From Roseicitreum antarcticum (lineage in GTDB: Bacteria; Pseudomonadota; Alphaproteobacteria; Rhodobacterales; Rhodobacteraceae): 64,000 nt of DNA. Below the pieces are notes generated by a model, which saw only the letters and a list, made by a program, of their open reading frames with translations, was not told where the DNA came from and did not search any database. The stretch lies in assembly GCF_014681765.1 (NCBI RefSeq), contig NZ_CP061498.1:1116001-1180000 (forward strand), in the 5' to 3' direction. Shown here one piece after another: positions 17,720-27,783 of the stretch. A program made the position numbers and the translations under genes. Numbering within the stretch: position 1 is the first letter of the stretch; each line of letters begins with the position of its first letter.

Positions 17720-18753
17720 CAGACGGAATGACCCCGAACGATTTGAAACCCCTGATCGCCGCCGCCGCCGACCGCGCGCTGAGCAGTGCCGAGGCCGAGG
17801 CAGCCTTCGGCATCCTCTTTGACGGGCAGGCAACCCCGGCGCAGATCGGCGGGTTCTTGATGGCGCTGCGCACCCGGGGCGAAACCGTGGACGAATACAC
17901 CGCCGCCGCGACTGTCATGCGCGCACGCTGCGTGAAGGTGACCGCCCCGCAAGGCGCGATGGATATCGTGGGCACTGGGGGCGACGGCAAGGGGACGCTG
18001 AATATCTCGACCGCGACGGCCTTCGTGGTCGCGGGCGCGGGCGTCGTTGTGGCCAAGCACGGCAACCGCAACCTGTCGTCGAAATCCGGCGCGGCGGATG
18101 CGCTGGGGGAAATGGGGATCAACGTGATGGTCGGGGCCGAAGTGGTCGAAGCCGCGCTGCGCGACACCGGCATCGGCTTCATGATGGCCCCCATGCACCA
18201 CCCCGCGATGCGCCATGTCGGCCCGGTGCGCACCGAGCTGGGTACGCGGACGATCTTCAATATCCTTGGGCCGTTGACCAACCCCGCCGGGGTGAAGCGG
18301 CAGCTGACCGGCGCCTTTGCCCCCCACCTTTTGCGCCCCATGGCCGAAGTGCTGGGCAAGCTGGGCTCCGAACGCGCCTGGCTGGTACACGGCGGCGACG
18401 GCACAGACGAGCTGTCGATTGCGGGGCCATCGCACGTGGTGGCGCTGGACGCAGGGGAATTGAGCGAATTCACCTTGCATCCTGATGATGCCGGCTTGCC
18501 GGTGCATCCGTTCACCGACCTTTTGGGCGGCGCGCCTGCTCAGAACGCCCGTGCCCTGCGCGCGCTCTTGGACGGCGCACCCGGTGCCTACCGCGATGCA
18601 GTCCTGCTGAACGCGGCTGCAGCCCTGCTGGTGGCGGGCCGGGCCAACAGCCTGCGCGAGGGCGTGGCCATGGCACGTGACAGCATCGATAGTGGCGCGG
18701 CACGTGCAAAGGTACAGGCGCTGGCGGCACTGTCGCCCCTGCCCGCGCCGTGA
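17716..18753 (+). CDS. trpD: Anthranilate phosphoribosyltransferase TrpD
   Basis: TrpD joins anthranilate to PRPP. The 345-residue product has the glycine-rich PRPP loop [17 protein letters not shown], the [15 protein letters not shown] block, and the anthranilate-site [19 protein letters not shown] at 17716 overlaps the trpG stop. All expected motifs are present and it should be active. Confidence 0.97.
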   Translation: MTDGMTPNDLKPLIAAAADRALSSAEAEAAFGILFDGQATPAQIGGFLMALRTRGETVDEYTAAATVMRARCVKVTAPQGAMDIVGTGGDGKGTLNISTATAFVVAGAGVVVAKHGNRNLSSKSGAADALGEMGINVMVGAEVVEAALRDTGIGFMMAPMHHPAMRHVGPVRTELGTRTIFNILGPLTNPAGVKRQLTGAFAPHLLRPMAEVLGKLGSERAWLVHGGDGTDELSIAGPSHVVALDAGELSEFTLHPDDAGLPVHPFTDLLGGAPAQNARALRALLDGAPGAYRDAVLLNAAAALLVAGRANSLREGVAMARDSIDSGAARAKVQALAALSPLPAP

Positions 18754-18838
18754 CAGCACCAAGCCGTATTCAGAAGCAATATCAGTGCGCTACGCCCCAT
18801 AGCTGATGCACCAACAAGCCACAGGAAAGGTGCCGGAC

Positions 18839-19645
18839 ATGGCCGACATTCTGGAAAAGATCAAAGCCTACAAGCTGGAAGAAATCGCGGCACGCAAGGC
18901 CGCCCGCCCGTTGCACGGGGTCGAGGATGCCGCACACGCCGCCGCAACCCCGCGCGGCTTTGCCCGCGCGCTGAAGGCTGCGGCGCACAAAGGCTATGGC
19001 CTGATTGCAGAGATCAAAAAGGCCAGCCCGTCCAAGGGCCTGATCCGCGCCGATTTCGATCCGCCCGCATTGGCGCGCGCCTATGCCACGGGCGGCGCCA
19101 CCTGCCTGTCGGTGCTGACCGACACGCCCAGTTTTCAGGGCGATGACAGCTACCTGACCGCCGCCCATGCTGCCTGCGATCTACCCTGCCTGCGCAAGGA
19201 TTTCATCTACGACACCTATCAAGTGGCCGAGGCACGGGCCCTCAATGCCGATTGCATTCTGATCATCATGGCCAGCGTATCGGATGCGCAGGCGGCCGAA
19301 CTGGAGGCCTGTGCCCAAGGGTGGGGCATGGATGTGCTGATCGAGGTGCACGACGCCGCCGAACTGGAGCGCGCCCTGCGCCTGAGCTCGCCTCTGATCG
19401 GGATAAATAACCGCAATCTCAGGACGTTCGACGTCACACTTGATGTTTCGCGTGAACTCTCGCGCAGCGTTCCCGGCGACCGTATCATGGTATCTGAAAG
19501 CGGGCTCTACACACCCGCAGATCTGGCCGATATGGCCGCTTGCGGCGCACGTTGCTTCTTGATCGGCGAAAGTCTGATGCGGCAAGCCGATGTGGCAGCC
19601 GCGACGCGCGCCATTCTGGCCGATCCCGTCGCAGCGGGGGTGTGA
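18839..19645 (+). CDS. trpC: Indole-3-glycerol phosphate synthase TrpC
   Basis: TrpC closes the indole ring. The 268-residue TIM barrel has the start [31 protein letters not shown] with the catalytic Lys, [14 protein letters not shown], and [17 protein letters not shown] at 18839 is preferred over 18806 because AGGAAAGG lies just before it. trpD is 85 bp upstream and moaC begins immediately after the stop. Confidence 0.97.
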   Translation: MADILEKIKAYKLEEIAARKAARPLHGVEDAAHAAATPRGFARALKAAAHKGYGLIAEIKKASPSKGLIRADFDPPALARAYATGGATCLSVLTDTPSFQGDDSYLTAAHAACDLPCLRKDFIYDTYQVAEARALNADCILIIMASVSDAQAAELEACAQGWGMDVLIEVHDAAELERALRLSSPLIGINNRNLRTFDVTLDVSRELSRSVPGDRIMVSESGLYTPADLADMAACGARCFLIGESLMRQADVAAATRAILADPVAAGV

Positions 19646-20122
19646 ATGGCCGACCTCACGCATTTCGACGCGCAGGGCCAGGCCCATATGGTCGATGTCT
19701 CGGCCAAGCATGTGACGGCGCGGGTGGCGGTGGCTGTGGGCGCGGTTGTGATGCAAGCCGACACGCTGGCGCTGGTGCGTGGGGGCAACGCAAAAAAGGG
19801 CGACGTGCTGGGTGTGGCGCGGCTGGCGGGGATCATGGGCGCGAAACGCACCGCCGATCTGATCCCGCTGTGCCACCCGTTGCCGATGAGTTCGGTCACC
19901 CTCGATCTGACGCCAGACGATGACCTGCCCGGCGTGCAGATCCGCGCCACGGTCAAGACCACTGGCCAGACCGGGGTGGAGATGGAGGCGCTGACGGCGG
20001 TCTCGGTCGCCGCACTGACGGTCTACGACATGCTGAAGGCCGCCGATAAGTCGATGCAGATCACCGACATCCGCGTGGTCCTGAAAGATGGTGGAAAATC
20101 AGGTCGGTATGAGGCGACGTGA
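19646..20122 (+). CDS. moaC: Cyclic pyranopterin monophosphate synthase MoaC
   Basis: MoaC forms cyclic pyranopterin monophosphate in molybdenum-cofactor synthesis. The 158-residue protein has [20 protein letters not shown], the catalytic [10 protein letters not shown] and [23 protein letters not shown]. Its ATG directly follows the trpC TGA, and its own stop overlaps the moeA start, so moco genes are coupled to the trp operon. Confidence 0.97.
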   Translation: MADLTHFDAQGQAHMVDVSAKHVTARVAVAVGAVVMQADTLALVRGGNAKKGDVLGVARLAGIMGAKRTADLIPLCHPLPMSSVTLDLTPDDDLPGVQIRATVKTTGQTGVEMEALTAVSVAALTVYDMLKAADKSMQITDIRVVLKDGGKSGRYEAT

Positions 20123-21294
20123 TGATCTCGGTTGAAGAGGCACTGCAACTGGTTTTCGCTTTGGTGACGCCGTTGACGTCGGAGAAATGCGCCCTGCGCA
20201 CGGCATCCGGTCGGGTGATGACCGCGCCCGCCGTGGCCCGGCGCGACCAGCCTCCCTTCGATGCTTCGGCCATGGACGGTTATGCCATCCCCGAAGGCGC
20301 GGCGCGGCGCGGCGCATCCTTCACCGTGATCGGTGAAGCGCCCGCCGGGCGCAGCTTTGCGGGCCGGGTCGGCGCGGGCCAGGCGGTGCGCATCTTTACC
20401 GGCGCGGCGCTGCCAGAGGGCGCGGGCCATGTGGTCATCCAGGAAAACGTAGAGCGCGTGGGAGACCGCATCACCCTGTCGCACGATACCGGCGACAGCC
20501 GCAACATCCGCCCCTGCGGGCAGGATTTCCGCACCGGTGAAAGCCTGCCAGCGCCGCGCCGCCTGCGCCCGGCAGATCTGGGCTTGCTTGCGGCGATGAA
20601 TGTGGCGCAGGTGACGGTGGCGCGCCGCCCGACCGTGGCGATCATCGCGACGGGAGATGAGCTTGTGATGCCGGGCGAAAAGCCCTCGGCCGACCAGATC
20701 ATCGCGTCAAACAGCTTCGCTCTTGCCGCGCTGGCGGAGGCCGAAGGGGCCACCGCCCGCCTGCTGCCCATCGCACGCGATACCGAAGCCGATCTGCGCG
20801 CCGCACTGGAACTGGCGGCGGACGCCGATGTGATCGTCACCATCGGCGGCGCGTCGGTCGGCGACCATGACCTGGTCGCGCCAGTCACGCAAGCGATGGG
20901 GGCCAGCCGCGCATTCTATAAGGTAGCGCTGCGCCCGGGCAAGCCCTTGATGGCCGGGCGGCTGGGTGGCGCGATCCTGCTGGGCCTGCCCGGCAATCCG
21001 GTGTCGGCGGTGGTCTGCGCGCATCTGTTCCTGCTGCCGGTGCTGCGTGCCTTGCAGGGGCTGCCCGCCGCCGGCGCGCCAGAGTTGACCGCACCCTTGG
21101 GCTGTGACCTGCCTGCCAACGGGCCCCGCGCGCATTACCAGCGCGCCACGGTGAGGAACGGCATCATCACCCCTGCCAACCGACAGGACAGCGCGCTGAT
21201 CAGGGTGCTTGCGGCGGCCAATGCCCTTCTGATCCAACCCGCCGGTGACGGCCCGCGCCACAAAGGCGAGCAGGTCCCCTACATTGCGATCTGA
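20122..21294 (+). CDS. moeA: Molybdopterin molybdenumtransferase MoeA
   Basis: MoeA inserts molybdate into adenylylated molybdopterin. This 390-residue, three-domain protein has the family segments DQPPFDASAMDGYAIP, IATGDELVMPGE, TIGGASVGDHDLV and GLPGNPVSA. The ATG at 20122 overlaps the moaC stop by one base (TGATG); a GTG at 20119 is the alternative. It lies between moaC and lexA, a common order in this family. Confidence 0.95.
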   Translation: MISVEEALQLVFALVTPLTSEKCALRTASGRVMTAPAVARRDQPPFDASAMDGYAIPEGAARRGASFTVIGEAPAGRSFAGRVGAGQAVRIFTGAALPEGAGHVVIQENVERVGDRITLSHDTGDSRNIRPCGQDFRTGESLPAPRRLRPADLGLLAAMNVAQVTVARRPTVAIIATGDELVMPGEKPSADQIIASNSFALAALAEAEGATARLLPIARDTEADLRAALELAADADVIVTIGGASVGDHDLVAPVTQAMGASRAFYKVALRPGKPLMAGRLGGAILLGLPGNPVSAVVCAHLFLLPVLRALQGLPAAGAPELTAPLGCDLPANGPRAHYQRATVRNGIITPANRQDSALIRVLAAANALLIQPAGDGPRHKGEQVPYIAI

Positions 21295-21306
21295 CCGGAA
21301 CACTTA

Positions 21307-21335
21307 TTGACACATAAGGTGAACACAGATAGAAC
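21307..21335 (+). promoter_or_regulatory. lexA promoter with overlapping SOS box
   Basis: TTGACA at 21307-21312 and TAGAAC at 21330-21335 are separated by 17 bp. GAAC-ACAGATA-GAAC at 21321-21335 matches the alphaproteobacterial LexA site (GAAC-N7-GAAC) and overlaps the -10 element. Bound LexA would therefore block RNA polymerase and repress its own gene. Confidence 0.85.
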
Positions 21336-21367
21336 ATGGGGGACATTTGATTGGAGAGCGCCCTCAC

Positions 21368-22078
21368 ATGCTGACACGCAAGCAGATCGAACTTCTGGAA
21401 CTGATCCACACCCGCGTGCAGGCCGATGGCGTGCCCCCGTCGTTTGACGAAATGAAGGATGCGCTCAACCTGCGGTCGAAATCCGGCATCCACCGTCTGA
21501 TCACCGCGCTTGAAGAACGCGGCTTTATCCGCCGCCTTGCGCACCGCGCCCGCGCGATCGAAGTGTTGAAACTGCCCGAGGCGATGGCGACACCGCGCTT
21601 CAGCCCAACCGTTGTCGATGGCGATCTGCCCGATACCCCCGCGTCCCAACCCGCACCCCGCCCCCGCGTGTCTTATGATATCGAGGTGGCGCAGGCGATG
21701 TCGCTGCCCGTGATGGGCCGCATCGCTGCTGGTACACCCATCGAAGCGCTTGCGCAGGTGTCGCATACCGTCGCGGTGCCGGGGTCGATGCTGTCGGGCC
21801 GGGGCCAGCATTACGCGTTGGAGGTAAAGGGCGATTCCATGATCGAGGCGGGCATCAATGACGGCGATATCGTCGTGATCCGTGAACAAACTACGGCGGA
21901 CAATGGTGATATCGTCGTGGCGCTGGTCGAAGGGCATGAGGCGACGCTGAAACGCTTTCGGCGGCAGAAAGGCATGATCGCGCTGGAGGCTGCGAACCCC
22001 GCCTATGAAACTCGTATTTTGCGCGACGATCAGGTTGAAGTGCAGGGCCGTCTGGTCGGGCTGATCCGCAGCTACTGA
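21368..22078 (+). CDS. lexA: SOS repressor LexA
   Basis: LexA represses DNA-damage genes and cleaves itself on RecA filaments. The N-terminal winged helix ([25 protein letters not shown]...[19 protein letters not shown]) precedes the Ala-Gly cleavage site in GRIAAGTP. The protease domain has Ser157 (KGDSM) and Lys195 (EATLKRF). The product is 236 residues from ATG 21368. A linker of about 40 residues is longer than in enterobacteria, usual for alphaproteobacteria. The 3' end overlaps the LysR gene by 7 bp. Confidence 0.97.
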   Translation: MLTRKQIELLELIHTRVQADGVPPSFDEMKDALNLRSKSGIHRLITALEERGFIRRLAHRARAIEVLKLPEAMATPRFSPTVVDGDLPDTPASQPAPRPRVSYDIEVAQAMSLPVMGRIAAGTPIEALAQVSHTVAVPGSMLSGRGQHYALEVKGDSMIEAGINDGDIVVIREQTTADNGDIVVALVEGHEATLKRFRRQKGMIALEAANPAYETRILRDDQVEVQGRLVGLIRSY

Positions 22079-22974
22079 CCCTGTTCGCGCGCCAATCTTT
22101 CCAGCCGCGCAACCTCGCGCCGAAGGCCGGTCGTCAGGGCATCGGCAAAACGGTTCAGCCGCGCCACCTGCCGGTCGTCGGCATGGCGGATCAGGTAGAA
22201 GGCGCGGGTCAGGCTGAAAACCTCGGTCAACACGCGCGACACCTCGGGCGCGGAAGGTAGCGCGAAATCGTGCACCACCGCGACGCCCCCACTTTGGCGC
22301 ACCCAGTTCAGTTGCACTGACACAGAATTTGAGGCCAGCGTCAGACGGTCCAGCCCGGTGGCGGCCAGATAATCCAGTTCCTTGTCGAAAATCATGTCGG
22401 GAATATAGCCGATAATGCGGTGGTCGCGCAGCGCAGCCATGTCGGGTAACGGCTGGCGCGCCAGATAATCGCGCGCCGCGGCCAGATGCAGGTGGTAATC
22501 GGTGATCTTCTGCACGGTCAGGCGCCCGGCCTCGGGTCGGCTGACGGCGATGGCCATGTCAGCCTCGCGCCGCGACAGGTTGAAGACGCGCGGCAGGGCG
22601 ACGATCTGCACCTCCAGCCCAGGATTGTCATCACAGATCGCCGCGATCACCTGCGGCAGCAGGTAGTTGGCGCATCCATCCGGTGCGCCGATGCGCAACT
22701 GCCCGGTCAGCCCATCCGCAGTGCCGGTCAGCGCGTCACGCGCGCCCGCCATCGCCTGTTCCGCCGCAACCGCATGACCCAGCAGGCGGTGCCCGGCTTC
22801 GGTCAGCGCATAACCCTGTGGTGATTTCACGAACAGCCGCTCCGCCAGCCCCTGCTCCAGACGCGCCACCCGACGCCCCACCGTGGCGGGGTCCAGCTTC
22901 AGCGCCCGCCCGGCGCGCGACAGGCTGTCCATCCGTGCCACGGCCAGAAAAACCCGCATATCGTCCCAGTCCAT
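22072..22974 (-). CDS. LysR family transcriptional regulator
   Basis: This is a 300-residue LysR protein. Its N-terminal winged helix-turn-helix ([40 protein letters not shown]) is followed by a periplasmic-binding-like effector domain. It is divergent from mmsA, 108 bp away, and probably controls it. ATG at 22974 starts the conserved DNA-binding domain; the longer frame to 23040 would cover the intergenic operator. The effector is unknown, with valine or beta-alanine catabolites as reasonable guesses. Confidence 0.88.
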   Translation of the reverse strand: MDWDDMRVFLAVARMDSLSRAGRALKLDPATVGRRVARLEQGLAERLFVKSPQGYALTEAGHRLLGHAVAAEQAMAGARDALTGTADGLTGQLRIGAPDGCANYLLPQVIAAICDDNPGLEVQIVALPRVFNLSRREADMAIAVSRPEAGRLTVQKITDYHLHLAAARDYLARQPLPDMAALRDHRIIGYIPDMIFDKELDYLAATGLDRLTLASNSVSVQLNWVRQSGGVAVVHDFALPSAPEVSRVLTEVFSLTRAFYLIRHADDRQVARLNRFADALTTGLRREVARLERLAREQGQ

Positions 22975-22983
22975 CGCCCCACC

Positions 22984-22999
22984 TTTGCATTCATGCAAA
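22984..22999. promoter_or_regulatory. Inverted repeat between LysR gene and mmsA
   Basis: TTTGCA-TTCA-TGCAAA is a perfect inverted repeat with the T-N11-A geometry of LysR-family sites. It lies 10 bp before the regulator's start codon. A lone TTTGCA half-site recurs at about 23035. This fits autoregulation plus control of mmsA. Confidence 0.55.
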
Positions 23000-23082
23000 A
23001 CCCTTTTGAGGAAATCGCCCTTTTCAGCGCATATTTGCAAGGCTAAACTGCGGGCAATTCATCACACTGGAGGAGAGACCAG

Positions 23083-24582
23083 ATGCAAGAACTGACCCAT
23101 TGGATCAACGGCGCGCACGTCAAAGGCACGTCTGGCCGCTTCGCCGATGTCTTCAACCCCGCCACGGGCGAGGTGCAGGCCCGCGTGCCGCTGGCATCCG
23201 CCGAAGAGCTGAACGCGGCCGTACAGGCCGCTTCGGCCGCGCAACCAGCATGGGCCGCCACCAACCCGCAGCGCCGCGCGCGGGTGATGATGGCCTTCGT
23301 GCAACTGCTGAACCGCGACATGGACAAACTGGCTGAGGCACTGTCGCGCGAACACGGAAAGACCCTGCCGGATGCCAAGGGCGACATCCAGCGCGGGCTG
23401 GAGGTGATCGAATACTGCATCGGTGCGCCGCAACTGCTAAAGGGCGAATTCACCGACGGCGCCGGGCCGGGCATTGACCTCTATTCCATGCGCCAGCCGC
23501 TAGGTGTCGCCGCAGGTATTACACCGTTCAACTTCCCAGCCATGATCCCGCTTTGGAAAATGGGTCCGGCGCTGTCTTGCGGTAATGCATTCATCCTCAA
23601 ACCCTCAGAACGCGCCCCCTCGGTGCCCCTGATGCTGGCCGAACTGCTCAAAGAGGCCGGGCTGCCCGATGGCGTGTTGCAGGTCATCAACGGCGACAAG
23701 GAATCGGTCGACGCAATCCTCGACAACGAGACGGTCCAGGCCATTGGCTTTGTCGGATCGACCCCGATTGCGCATTACATCTATTCACGCGGGTGCGCGG
23801 CGGGCAAGCGGGTGCAATGCTTTGGCGGTGCCAAGAACCACATGATCATCATGCCCGATGCGGATATGGATCAGGCCGCCGACGCACTGGTGGGCGCGGG
23901 CTATGGCGCGGCTGGCGAACGCTGCATGGCGATCTCGGTCGCGGTGCCGGTAGGCGAAAAGACCGCCGATGCCCTGATCGAAAAACTGATCCCGCGGATC
24001 GAAAAGCTGAAGGTCGGCCCCTACACGGCTGGCAATGACGTAGACTACGGCCCCGTCGTCGCGCAAGCGGCCAAGGACAACATCGAACGGCTGGTCGAAT
24101 CTGGCATCGAGCAGGGCGCGAAACTGGTGGTGGACGGACGCGGCTTCAAGCTTCAGGGCTACGAGAACGGCTTTTTCGTCGGTCCGCATCTGTTCGACCA
24201 CGTCACGCCCGACATGGATATTTACAAGAAGGAAATCTTCGGTCCCGTCCTGTCCACGGTGCGCGCGGGCAGCTATGAAGAGGCGCTGAAACTCGCCATG
24301 GACCACGAATATGGCAATGGCACCGCGATCTTCACCCGCGATGGCGACACGGCGCGCGATTTTGCCGCCCGCGTCAATGTGGGCATGGTGGGCATCAACG
24401 TGCCCATCCCCGTACCGCTGGCCTATCATACCTTTGGCGGCTGGAAAAAATCGGGGTTTGGCGACCTGAACCAACATGGGCCGGATGCCTTCCGCTTCTA
24501 CACCCGCACCAAAACCGTCACCTCGCGCTGGCCCTCGGGGCTGAAAGAGGGCGGCGAGTTCCACTTCAAGGCGATGGACTGA
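23083..24582 (+). CDS. mmsA: Methylmalonate-semialdehyde dehydrogenase (CoA-acylating) MmsA
   Basis: MmsA oxidises methylmalonate semialdehyde to propionyl-CoA (and malonate semialdehyde to acetyl-CoA) at the end of valine and myo-inositol or beta-alanine breakdown. The 499-residue ALDH has GITPFNFPAMIPLWKMGPAL, the NAD loop GFVGSTPIA and the nucleophilic Cys in GAAGERCMAIS. It ends with the MmsA-like GFGDLNQHGPDAFRFYTRTKTVTSRW. GGAGGAGAG precedes the start. Other valine-pathway genes are not next to it. Confidence 0.95.
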   Translation: MQELTHWINGAHVKGTSGRFADVFNPATGEVQARVPLASAEELNAAVQAASAAQPAWAATNPQRRARVMMAFVQLLNRDMDKLAEALSREHGKTLPDAKGDIQRGLEVIEYCIGAPQLLKGEFTDGAGPGIDLYSMRQPLGVAAGITPFNFPAMIPLWKMGPALSCGNAFILKPSERAPSVPLMLAELLKEAGLPDGVLQVINGDKESVDAILDNETVQAIGFVGSTPIAHYIYSRGCAAGKRVQCFGGAKNHMIIMPDADMDQAADALVGAGYGAAGERCMAISVAVPVGEKTADALIEKLIPRIEKLKVGPYTAGNDVDYGPVVAQAAKDNIERLVESGIEQGAKLVVDGRGFKLQGYENGFFVGPHLFDHVTPDMDIYKKEIFGPVLSTVRAGSYEEALKLAMDHEYGNGTAIFTRDGDTARDFAARVNVGMVGINVPIPVPLAYHTFGGWKKSGFGDLNQHGPDAFRFYTRTKTVTSRWPSGLKEGGEFHFKAMD

Positions 24583-24591
24583 ACGTTCATG

Positions 24592-24616
24592 ACGGGGGGC
24601 CGCGCGCGCCCCGTTT
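24592..24616 (+). terminator. Probable mmsA terminator
   Basis: ACGGGGGGC and GCGCCCCGT pair with one mismatch around a CGCGC loop, 10 bp after the mmsA stop, and are followed by TT. The short T run makes it a moderate candidate. Confidence 0.55.
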
Positions 24617-24685
24617 GCCACTGATGTTGCGCCGTGCCGCGCAACCCGCTATCCCTGCCGCACCATTGTGAACAGGGGCATAGGC

Positions 24686-25615
24686 ATGAGCAAAGCATTC
24701 GTTTTTCCCGGTCAGGGCGCGCAGACCATCGGCATGGGGCGTGAGTTGGCGGTGACCTATCCCGCCGCCCGCGCCGTCTTCGACGAGGTCGATGAGGCAT
24801 TGGGGGAAAAGCTGTCAGACCTGATCTGGAACGGCAGCGCCGATGACCTGACGATGACCGCCAATGCCCAGCCCGCGCTGATGGCGATGTCGCTGGCCAC
24901 CCTGCGCGCGATGGAGGCCGAGGGCGTGTCGGTGACCGACGCGGCCTTTGTCGCGGGCCATTCGTTGGGTGAATACTCCGCGCTGGCCGCCGCCGGGGCG
25001 CTCAGCATTGCCGATACCGCGCGTCTGCTGCGGATCAGGGGCCGGGCGATGCAAGATGCCGTGCCGGTGGGCGTGGGGGCCATGGCGGCGATTCTGGGCC
25101 TGGATCTGGACACGGTGCGCGCCGTGGCGGCCGAGGCAGCGCAGGGTCAGGTCTGCGCGGCGGCCAATGACAACGACCCCGCGCAGATCGTGGTGTCGGG
25201 CGACAAGGATGCAGTGGAACGCGCGGCGGAACTGGCAAAAGCGCGCGGCGCAAAACGGGCGCTGATGCTGCCGGTCTCTGCCCCTTTCCATTGTGCGCTG
25301 ATGCAGCCCGCAGCCGAAGTCATGCAAAGCGCGCTGGCGCAAGTAACGCTGCACGCGCCAGTGGTGCCGCTGATCGCCAATGTCCGTGCCGCGCCGGTGA
25401 CAGACCCCGAGGAAATCCGGGCACTGCTTGTCGAACAGGTCACCGGCGCTGTGCGCTGGCGTGAGTCGGTGACATGGATGGCACAACAGGGCGTGACCGA
25501 GTTCTGGGAGATCGGCGCGGGCAAGGCGCTGTCGGGCATGATCAAACGCATCGCCAAGGGCGCGGAAACCCGCGCTTTCGCCACGCCTGCTGATATTGCC
25601 GGGCTGACAGGGTAA
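24686..25615 (+). CDS. fabD: Malonyl-CoA:ACP transacylase FabD
   Basis: FabD loads malonate onto acyl carrier protein for fatty-acid synthesis. The 309-residue protein has FPGQGAQTIGMG, the nucleophile Ser93 in GHSLGEYSAL, the conserved Arg in RLLRIRGRAM and the catalytic His in SAPFHCALM. ATG at 24686 follows CAGGGG. Unlike the common arrangement, fabG and acpP do not follow; a strong terminator does. Confidence 0.96.
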   Translation: MSKAFVFPGQGAQTIGMGRELAVTYPAARAVFDEVDEALGEKLSDLIWNGSADDLTMTANAQPALMAMSLATLRAMEAEGVSVTDAAFVAGHSLGEYSALAAAGALSIADTARLLRIRGRAMQDAVPVGVGAMAAILGLDLDTVRAVAAEAAQGQVCAAANDNDPAQIVVSGDKDAVERAAELAKARGAKRALMLPVSAPFHCALMQPAAEVMQSALAQVTLHAPVVPLIANVRAAPVTDPEEIRALLVEQVTGAVRWRESVTWMAQQGVTEFWEIGAGKALSGMIKRIAKGAETRAFATPADIAGLTG

Positions 25616-25652
25616 ACGGGCCGGTAGGCCTTCGTTTTCGACAAGTACACAA

Positions 25653-25689
25653 AATAAGGGGGGCAGCGTCTGACGCTGCCCCCCTTATT
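25653..25689. terminator. Bidirectional terminator between fabD and the guaA operon
   Basis: An 18-bp perfect inverted repeat (AATAAGGGGGGCAGCGTC at 25653-25670 and its complement at 25672-25689) has a single-base centre. A-rich and T-rich ends on both sides let it work in both directions, for fabD on the plus strand and the guaA-linked gene on the minus strand. Confidence 0.85.
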
Positions 25690-25758
25690 CAGATCGGTTG
25701 AAGCGCCACGGCGCACAGCGCGTACGTTGGTTCCCAATGGGAACAACGCCGCCGCCTG

Positions 25759-26031
25759 TCAGCCCTCGGACAATTTGAAATCGCGCTGGATGCCCGCCGT
25801 CTCGCGCGCCCAGTCGCTGGCTTTGGTGCGGGTCTGATGCGCCTCGAATGCAGCGCGATCTTCAAATGCCTCATCCACCTGCCAGACCAGCGGGTCTTCG
25901 CCCGGAACTGCGGTGAATGCGATGCACCCCGGCTCGGCGTTTGTCAGGCGAATGTGTTCGGGCAGATGCGCGCGCACCAATTCGGCCTCTGCCTCTGTTG
26001 CGCAGATCAGTTTTCCGGTCAGGGTAATCAT
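25759..26031 (-). CDS. Antibiotic biosynthesis monooxygenase (ABM) domain protein
   Basis: This 90-residue protein has the ferredoxin-like ABM fold: ITLTGKLICATEAEAELVRAHLPEHIRLTNAEPGCIAFTAV followed by FEDRAAFEAHQTRTKASDW. Such proteins include small quinol monooxygenases and proteins of unknown function. ATG at 26031 begins the domain; the longer frame runs into guaA. It starts 4 bp after the guaA stop, so it is probably cotranscribed with guaA. Its role there is unknown. Confidence 0.8.
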   Translation of the reverse strand: MITLTGKLICATEAEAELVRAHLPEHIRLTNAEPGCIAFTAVPGEDPLVWQVDEAFEDRAAFEAHQTRTKASDWARETAGIQRDFKLSEG

Positions 26032-26035
26032 AAGG

Positions 26036-27601
26036 TCACTCCCATTCAATCGTGCCGGGGGGTTTGGAGGTGATGTCATAGGTGCAGCGGTTGATGCCCG
26101 GCACTTCATTGATGATCCGCGTCGCGGTCTCGCCCAGAAAATCATGGCTGAACGGGTAGTAATCCGCCGTCATCCCATCAACCGACGTCACCGCACGCAA
26201 CGCGCACGCAAAGTCATAGGTGCGCCCGTCGCCCATCACGCCCACGGTACGCACCGGCAGCAGCGCAACGAAGGCCTGCCAGATGTCATCGTAGAGCCCA
26301 TGCTTGCGGATCTGGTCGATGAAAACGGCATCAGCGCGGCGCAGGATTTCCAGCTTCTCACGCGTGATCTCGCCGGGGCAGCGGATGGCCAGCCCGGGAC
26401 CGGGGAAAGGGTGGCGCCCGATGAAGCTTTCCGGCAGGCCCAGTTCACGCCCCAGCGCCCGGACTTCATCCTTGAACAACTCGCGCAGAGGTTCGACCAG
26501 CTTCATGCCCATCTTTTCAGGCAGGCCACCGACATTGTGGTGCGATTTGATCGTCACCGACGGCCCACCGCTGAAAGAGACCGATTCAATCACATCGGGG
26601 TAGAGCGTGCCCTGCGCCAGAAAATCCGCGCCGCCAATGGACTTCGCGTGTTTCTCGAACACTTCGATGAACAGACGGCCGATGGTCTTGCGCTTGATCT
26701 CGGGGTCGGAGACCCCCTCCAGCGCGTCGATGAACAGGTCGGATTCATCGGCATGGATCAGCGGAATGTTGTATTTATCGCGGAACATGCCCACGACCTG
26801 CTCGGATTCGTTCAGACGCATCAGACCGTGATCGACATAAACACAGGTCAGCTGGTCGCCGATCGCCTCATGGATCAGCACGGCGGCGACGGAGCTGTCC
26901 ACCCCACCCGACAGCCCACAGATCACGCGGGCATCGCCCACCTGTTCGCGGATCTTGGCAATCGCCTGTTCACGGTAGGCATCCATGGTCCAGTCGCCCT
27001 TGAAGCCCGCCAACCGCACGAAATTTGCGTAAAGCTGCGCGCCCTTCGGGGTGTGGTGCACCTCGGGGTGGAATTGCACGGCGTAAAACTGGCGCGCCAC
27101 ATCGGCGGTGATGGCAAAAGGTGCGTGTGGCGAGGTGCCGTAGACGCTGAAACCGGGGGCCAGGCGCGACACATGATCGCCATGGCTCATCCAGACCTGT
27201 TCGCGGCCCAAATCGAACCAGCCGTCGAGCAAAGTCAGCGCCTCGCTGGTGGGGGACACGAAGGCACGGCCGAATTCCGCAGTGCCATGCCCGCGTTCCA
27301 CCAGACCGCCCAGGCAATGCGTCATCACCTGCTGGCCGTAGCATATCCCCAGCACCGGCACGCCAAGCGTGAAGACTGATTGCGGCGGCATCGGCGCCCC
27401 ATCCGCAAAGACCGAAGCCGGGCCGCCCGACAAGATCACGGCGCGCGGCGCGAAATCCGCCAGAAACGCGTCGGTGACGTTCTGGAACGGATGGATCTCG
27501 CAATAGACATTCAGCTCGCGCAAGCGGCGCGCTATCAGCTGCGTCACCTGCGAGCCGAAATCAATGATCAGAAGGCGGTCGTGTTGGGCATCATGTGTCA
27601 T
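26036..27601 (-). CDS. guaA: GMP synthase (glutamine-hydrolysing) GuaA
   Basis: GuaA converts XMP to GMP. The 521-residue enzyme has an amidotransferase domain with the nucleophile in GICYGQQVM and FHPEVHHTP. An ATP-pyrophosphatase domain follows with the P-loop [14 protein letters not shown], and the dimerisation domain ends PPGTIEWE. Length and motifs are complete. Confidence 0.98.
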   Translation of the reverse strand: MTHDAQHDRLLIIDFGSQVTQLIARRLRELNVYCEIHPFQNVTDAFLADFAPRAVILSGGPASVFADGAPMPPQSVFTLGVPVLGICYGQQVMTHCLGGLVERGHGTAEFGRAFVSPTSEALTLLDGWFDLGREQVWMSHGDHVSRLAPGFSVYGTSPHAPFAITADVARQFYAVQFHPEVHHTPKGAQLYANFVRLAGFKGDWTMDAYREQAIAKIREQVGDARVICGLSGGVDSSVAAVLIHEAIGDQLTCVYVDHGLMRLNESEQVVGMFRDKYNIPLIHADESDLFIDALEGVSDPEIKRKTIGRLFIEVFEKHAKSIGGADFLAQGTLYPDVIESVSFSGGPSVTIKSHHNVGGLPEKMGMKLVEPLRELFKDEVRALGRELGLPESFIGRHPFPGPGLAIRCPGEITREKLEILRRADAVFIDQIRKHGLYDDIWQAFVALLPVRTVGVMGDGRTYDFACALRAVTSVDGMTADYYPFSHDFLGETATRIINEVPGINRCTYDITSKPPGTIEWE

Positions 27602-27783
27602 GACTTTGCATTAGGCCGCGCCCGCGCCCAAGGCAAGAGGGGCCACGCCGGAATCACGCCTCTTGAAATGTCGTTTTGCACCCAGACAGTGGCGCAAACC
27701 GTCGGCATGGCGCGCGCGACTGCGCTAAACAAAACGACAGGCAGGCCGCGCAATGCGGACCGGCGCGGAAAAAGGGTGTGGGC

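Noticed and set aside
25913-27379. A 488-codon plus-strand frame
   Set aside because: It is the antisense shadow of guaA.
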